Source: Nitrosomonas sp.
GTDB lineage: Bacteria; Pseudomonadota; Gammaproteobacteria; Burkholderiales; Nitrosomonadaceae
Direction of reading: 5' to 3'
Assembly (NCBI GenBank): GCA_021774205.1
Contig: JAJFJI010000347.1
Coordinates: 1 to 8,883 of the forward strand
Length of the DNA stretch: 8,883 nt
This document shows positions 6,371-8,883 of this stretch, piece after piece. Below the pieces are notes generated by a model. That model did not search any database. It saw only the letters and a list, made by a program, of their open reading frames with translations, and was not told the origin of the DNA. The translations under genes and the position numbers were made by a program. Position 1 is the first letter of the stretch. Every line of letters starts with the position of its first letter.

Positions 6371-6691
6371 CTAAAAACGGTGAGACTTCAGTTTTTCATA
6401 TCCGTAGTGGTCACAAACACGTCCTTTAGGGCCTAAATTATGAAAACGCTCAATTTGACTTTTCTGTTGTTTGTTATCGAAACTAAGCTTTTCTTTAATT
6501 TCATGAAGTTGAGTTATTTCATTGTTAAGTTGACGCACCTGCGTCCCAAGTTCAGCGATCTTCGTTTTGTGCGTAATGTTCTCGCTTACGAATACAGCAT
6601 GCTTCTCCTTCAAAAGAAGGATGCGCCCTTTAAGTATCGTGGAAGAGCCATGTTCGTTAATAAGTCGTTCGATCTCGGTAAAAATACTCAT
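6371..6691 (-). CDS. Small coiled-coil hypothetical protein, probably C-terminally truncated
   Basis: The reading frame is open from an ATG at 6748, but the start at 6691 (MSIFTEIERLINEHGSSTILKGR) is preferred because the extra 19 residues are hydrophobic and look non-native. Neither start has a strong ribosome site. The 106-residue product has an N-terminal helix, then a coiled coil (about residues 28-80: repeated K/E/L/I heptads, TKIAELGTQVRQLNNEITQLHEIKEKL). It ends in RVCDHYGYEKLKSHRF. That end looks like the first half of a zinc-ribbon (CxxC) in which the second Cys has become Tyr and the rest is gone. The function is unknown; proteins with this start and a terminal zinc ribbon are my recollection, not checked. 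It is followed, 130 nt away on the same strand, by the acyltransferase. Confidence 0.5.
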   Translation of the reverse strand: MSIFTEIERLINEHGSSTILKGRILLLKEKHAVFVSENITHKTKIAELGTQVRQLNNEITQLHEIKEKLSFDNKQQKSQIERFHNLGPKGRVCDHYGYEKLKSHRF

Positions 6692-6815
6692 GGGAATTTT
6701 TTTATTGGGAAATAAAGATAAGCTAAATATAGCCATCCTATAGCCCAACGTAAATAGCCCATGAATACCGATTTAGTACTAGATAAGTACATGACAAATA
6801 GACGTAAAAATAACT

Positions 6816-7195
6816 TTGATAGATAGAGAATTTAGGGCATGTCTACTAAGTCGCCGTGCGAAGGAATTTCAACATCTTGAACTGGATATGATCCCGGAGC
6901 GGGTTATTGATATTGATTTGGTGCTTCTAGGCGAATATGCAGAGAATGAAGTCAGAAAGGATTTTCTCAATCTCAGCGGGTTGTTATCGGTAAGGAGATT
7001 GAAGAAGAATTAGGTGAAAGGGGGGAGGCGGTGCGGATGGCACCCCCAGATCGTGAAAAGGAGCTCGCCAGAAAACGAATGAAAACAAGCCGACAAACGT
7101 TGGATAGATTGCCTGACTCTTCAAATACAAGTGTGACACTTCACACAATGCAACGGGCCGCTGCTGCGGAGGGGCGTAAGTTAACGTTGGAATAA
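6816..7195 (+). pseudogene. ParB-like protein remnant, frameshifted
   Basis: From 6816 the frame reads to IPERVIDIDLVLLGEYAENEVRKDF (ending 6965), which resembles the N-terminal box region of ParB/Spo0J-type proteins. The frame then breaks at about 6969-6971 by one base. The continuing homology SQRVVIGKEIEEELGERGEAVRM is read from 6971, corresponding to the usual SERVAIGKAIEEELG pattern. That second frame runs to a stop at 7193-7195. The last ~45 residues are not recognisable as ParB. The unbroken 65-residue frame at 6816-7013 is only the first part, and its final residues are shadow. Real ParB-type proteins are longer, so the gene is broken and truncated. The family assignment rests on motif recognition alone. 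Confidence 0.5.
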
Positions 7196-7219
7196 CAATA
7201 AAACCAACTCAGACGCTTT
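7190..7219 (+). repeat. Direct repeat A, attC-half-site-like
   Basis: The stretch AACAATAAAACC-AACTCA-GACGCTT, starting at the ParB-like stop, resembles the sequence after the toxin stop at 8011-8036 (AACAAAAACC-TCAATTCG-GACGCTT). Both start right after a stop codon and end in GACGCTT. Integron attC left halves can look like this, but no matching right half is seen. Copy A abuts the left end of the second IS6 remnant. Confidence 0.35.
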
Positions 7220-7377
7220 GGGGGTACTGTCAAATTAACCATTTCTGGGGGACAATAGCGGAATGTATCATTCAGCGACCCTATACAAACGTCATCGATT
7301 TTCATCTGAAATCATACAGTATGCAGTGTGGCTCTATTAACAGTTTAGCTTATGTCATCGTGATATCGAAGACTTGT
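7220..7377 (+). mobile_element. IS6-family element, decayed 5' end (copy 2)
   Basis: The end begins GGGGGTACTGTCAAATTAACC, an IS6-type terminal repeat, and continues with GCGGAATGTATCATTCAGCGACC. The transposase N-terminus is read from 7284 as YKRHRFSSEIIQYAVWLY, then a stop (TAA at 7338), then QFSLCHRDIEDL. It is thus inactivated by a nonsense codon where an arginine or similar codon is expected. It is the same orientation as copy 1 at 1221 and clearly homologous along its length, but diverged. The rest of the transposase does not follow; a 3' end of IS6 type is found at 8066-8231. Confidence 0.8.
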
Positions 7378-7404
7378 GTACGCCTATCATGGGCATGAAC
7401 TAAT

Positions 7405-7419
7405 GAGGTGATAGACCTC
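7405..7419. repeat. Short perfect hairpin between IS6 remnant and dead antitoxin
   Basis: GAGGT (7405-7409) and ACCTC (7415-7419) form a 5-bp stem over a 5-nt loop. It lies in the 7378-7489 spacer, about 70 nt upstream of the old antitoxin start, where TA operators often sit. It is short, so chance is possible. Confidence 0.25.
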
Positions 7420-7489
7420 GCCATCCTTAGCGATATATCGTTATTAGATGCTTACATTTGGCAATATAGATCACAACAAAGGTAATAAA

Positions 7490-7716
7490 ATGAATACAAA
7501 AGACTAATCGATAAGGCTGTATCGTTCAGTTGAGTTGAAAAACGTGCCTTGGTAGTCGATTCATTGCTCCGCAGCCTAAATTAGATAGAATGAGAAGTTG
7601 ACAAGCGGTGGGCGGAAGGTGCTATAAGCCGATTAGCTGAACTGGGGTCGGGATCAATAGATGCCGCTCCAAAGCAGGAAGTGTTCGATAAAATTTGGAA
7701 GAAATTTGATAAATGA
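7490..7716 (+). pseudogene. Addiction-module antitoxin (TIGR02574-like), broken
   Basis: An AGGTAATAAAATG start at 7490 is followed by a frame with an early stop (7505). The body reads VEKRALVVDSLLRSLN from 7534, stop (TAG, 7582), I-E, stop (TGA, 7591), then EVDKRWAEGAISRLAELGSGSIDAAPKQEVFDKIWKKFDK ending at the stop 7714-7716. This is the length and pattern of the short helical antitoxins of the TIGR02574 type that pair with ParE-like toxins. At least two nonsense codons plus indels near 7503 and 7525-7533 disable it. The stop overlaps the toxin start (ATGA), the usual TA coupling. Confidence 0.75.
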
Positions 7717-8002
7717 GTTTTTCGTTCCACCCGGAGGCGGAAGAAGAATTCAATAAGGCAATCGGTTATTACAAGGAGGTTGAGCCAAGGTTAGGATATG
7801 ACTTTGCGCTGAGGATTATTCAGCAATAACACGGTCAGCCAAATTTCCAAAGGCATAGACTGTGCTCGAAAGTGAAATCAGGCGGTGTTTGGTGAGGCGA
7901 TTCCCATATGGCGTCTTGTATTCTGAAGAGAGAGATGGAATATTTATCTTGGCGGTGATGAATCTTCATAAAAAGCCGGGTTATTGGAAACAAAGAAAAT
8001 AG
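7713..8002 (+). pseudogene. ParE/RelE-family toxin, broken
   Basis: The start at 7713 reads MSFSFHPEAEEEFNKAIGYYKEVEPRLGYDFAL, a clear N-terminus of a ParE/RelE-type toxin, then a frame break near 7812 (one base lost). Continued in the frame ending at 8000-8002, it gives DYSAITRSAKFPKA, a TAG at 7856-7858 exactly where a Trp is normal, then TVLESEIRRCLVRRFPYGVLYSEERDGIFILAVMNLHKKPGYWKQRK. The restored length is about 96 residues, the family norm, and the C-terminal RRFPYGVLY...LAVMNLHRKP signature is intact. The frameshift and the W-to-stop change each abolish function. In life, such toxins act on DNA gyrase or ribosome-bound mRNA. Confidence 0.8.
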
Positions 8003-8007
8003 AAAAG

Positions 8008-8036
8008 CCGAACAAAAACCTCAATTCGGACGCTTG
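8008..8036 (+). repeat. Direct repeat B, attC-half-site-like
   Basis: AACAAAAACC-TCAATTCG-GACGCTT directly follows the dead toxin stop and matches repeat A at 7194-7218 in AACAA, AAACC, CTCA and GACGCTT. The resemblance to integron attC left halves is noted with low confidence. Confidence 0.3.
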
Positions 8037-8065
8037 ATAATGGCCTGTAAATATTACGCTGACCC

Positions 8066-8231
8066 TTATTGTTTGCAGATAAAACTGAAGGGCTATTCGG
8101 CAGTACACAGAGAAGTATTACCTTCAGTTCCTCACAGTACTGAACAGTACAACAATAACCGAGCTGAGGTTTTACATGAGCTAACTCGTCAGCGCGAATG
8201 ACAGATGCGTCGGTTTAGTGCGCTCAAATTA
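8066..8231 (+). mobile_element. IS6-family transposase, 3' fragment
   Basis: From 8082 a frame reads KLKGYSAVHREVLPSVPHSTEQYNNNRAEVLHELTRQRE, a TGA (8199-8201) and QMRRFSALKL, stopping at 8229-8231. DKLKxYxAAxREVLPSVEH...NNRAExSHxPTRxRExQMRRFKS is the C-terminal end of IS6 transposases, so this is a clear relic with a nonsense codon where the family has Arg. Just before it, a frame-shifted LIV and DKL pattern (8064-8087) suggests a few more residues. No clean right-terminal repeat is visible downstream to about 8250. Confidence 0.75.
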
Positions 8232-8250
8232 TGACTTAACTTAATTGTAT

Positions 8251-8286
8251 ACGGTGTAACCGTCGATCGGTACGGCAGTTTTTTGA
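8251..8286. promoter_or_regulatory. Dyad-rich region and T-run upstream of the VWA gene
   Basis: ACGGT-gta-ACCGT (8251-8263) is a perfect 5-bp dyad, overlapping ACCG-TCGAT-CGGT (8259-8271); a further ACGG and a run of six T's follow to 8284. It could be a weak terminator facing the IS6 relic or an operator for the gene starting at 8323. A GATAAT at 8299-8304 is a possible -10 with no clear -35. Confidence 0.3.
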
Positions 8287-8322
8287 TATAGTCAACTTGA
8301 TAATACCTTTGCGAGAATAGTA

Positions 8323-8883
8323 ATGAAAAAAATTGTCCCGCATCAGCCCGCTTCGAAAAAAGAAATCAGTGATTTCTTGCAGCGGGTCAAGCAAACGCCG
8401 CGCGCTAGCGGGGCGGGCCCGGCGGGCCGGTTGGCGTTTATTATTGACGCCACTGCCAGCCGAAAACCCGCCTGGGATCACGCCTGCCAGATGCAGAGTG
8501 AGATGTTCAAGGCCGTTGAAAAAGTTGGGTCGCTACAAGTGCAACTTGCTTATTTTCGTGGATTTGACGAATTCAAGGCGACGGCTTGGATTGATAACGC
8601 CAAGGCTTTGCTGCGTTTGATGACTGGCGTTACCTGCATGGCGGGACATACACAAATAACACGCGTGTTGCAGCATTTGGTCGAGGAAACAGGCCGCCAA
8701 CGCATTGCCGCTGCCGTTTACATTGGTGATGCCTGCGAAGAAAACAGCAAAAAGATCTTTCAATTGGCGGGTCAGTTGGGTGTACTAAAAACGCCTATGT
8801 TTATGTTCCAGGAGGGGCGGGATACGCGCGCAGCTAAAGTGTTCGAAACCGTTGCCAGCTTAAGCGGTGGTGCTTACTGCCGT
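8323..8883 (+). CDS. VWA-domain protein, C-terminus cut by window edge
   Basis: The frame from ATG 8323 (GAGA about 8 nt upstream) stays open for 187 codons to the window end. A charged N-terminal helix (residues 10-25) leads into a von Willebrand A domain from about 36. RLAFIIDATASRKPAWD carries the metal-site motif D-x-T-x-S (D42, T44, S46), AGHTQI has the MIDAS threonine at 110, and AAVYIGDACEE has the distal acid D136. FMFQEGRD and SLSGGAYC at the end are typical of this short VWA subfamily, seen in proteobacteria often near a J-domain protein (from memory, neighbours lie outside). The function is unknown; it is probably a cytoplasmic metal-dependent protein-binding module. The GC-rich codon use differs from the decayed DNA just upstream, so this is likely the resumption of core chromosome. 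A +1-frame reading at 8333-8620 and an antisense one at 8236-8481 are shadows. Confidence 0.85.
   Translation, partial: MKKIVPHQPASKKEISDFLQRVKQTPRASGAGPAGRLAFIIDATASRKPAWDHACQMQSEMFKAVEKVGSLQVQLAYFRGFDEFKATAWIDNAKALLRLMTGVTCMAGHTQITRVLQHLVEETGRQRIAAAVYIGDACEENSKKIFQLAGQLGVLKTPMFMFQEGRDTRAAKVFETVASLSGGAYCR

Noticed and set aside
8333..8620. Plus-strand 95-residue frame overlapping the VWA gene
   Set aside because: It is Arg/Ser/Cys rich, a shadow of the GC-rich VWA frame starting at 8323.
1..8883. CRISPR array or phage-defence system
   Set aside because: No regularly spaced short repeats were seen and no nuclease, helicase or reverse transcriptase motifs appear in any convincing frame.

Overview
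The window looks like chromosome from a proteobacterium, most likely gamma- or possibly betaproteobacterial. The clues are the gene families present (a DUF4442/nitronate monooxygenase/FrnE-like operon, a long ChrA, an exosortase-associated acyltransferase, a short VWA protein of the proteobacterial type), Shine-Dalgarno-led starts, and a tRNA-Asn remnant of proteobacterial type. The genus cannot be named from the sequence alone.

Layout. Positions 1-873 (minus) carry the N-terminal 291 residues of a membrane acyltransferase-3 protein that runs off the left edge. Positions 874-1674 hold no intact gene. They contain a decayed IS6-family 5' end (about 1221-1378), a stem-loop (1407-1451) and the 3' half of a decayed tRNA-Asn on the minus strand (1481-1531). 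A tight three-gene plus-strand operon follows: DUF4442 hotdog protein (1675-2151), nitronate monooxygenase (2153-3157) and a cytoplasmic DsbA/FrnE-like thiol oxidoreductase (3154-3765), with 1-nt and -4-nt junctions. A spacer rich in palindromes leads to a full-length chromate transporter gene (3974-5323). On the minus strand come an exosortase-system-associated acyltransferase (5512-6240) and a small coiled-coil protein that appears C-terminally truncated (6371-6691).

From about 6750 to 8250 the sequence is a gene graveyard. It holds a frameshifted ParB-like remnant, a second IS6-family 5' end with a nonsense codon (7220-7377), a toxin-antitoxin pair in which both genes are broken (7490-8002), and an IS6-family transposase 3' end (about 8066-8231). 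At 8323 a normal-looking gene for a VWA-domain protein starts and runs off the right edge.

How it fits together. The operon probably handles reactive small molecules: FMN-dependent oxidation, thioesterase-like chemistry and thiol-disulfide exchange. ChrA stands alone without a recognisable chrB regulator. The acyltransferase is an orphan here, with no exosortase, PEP-CTERM substrate or EPS gene in the window. Two IS6 left ends in the same orientation, about 6 kb apart, bracket all of this, which suggests the block was once carried or rearranged by IS6-type elements. I see no convincing new defence or biosynthetic system. The most interesting signals are the mobile-element fossils, the dead toxin-antitoxin pair inside a split IS6 and the isolated exosortase-type acyltransferase.
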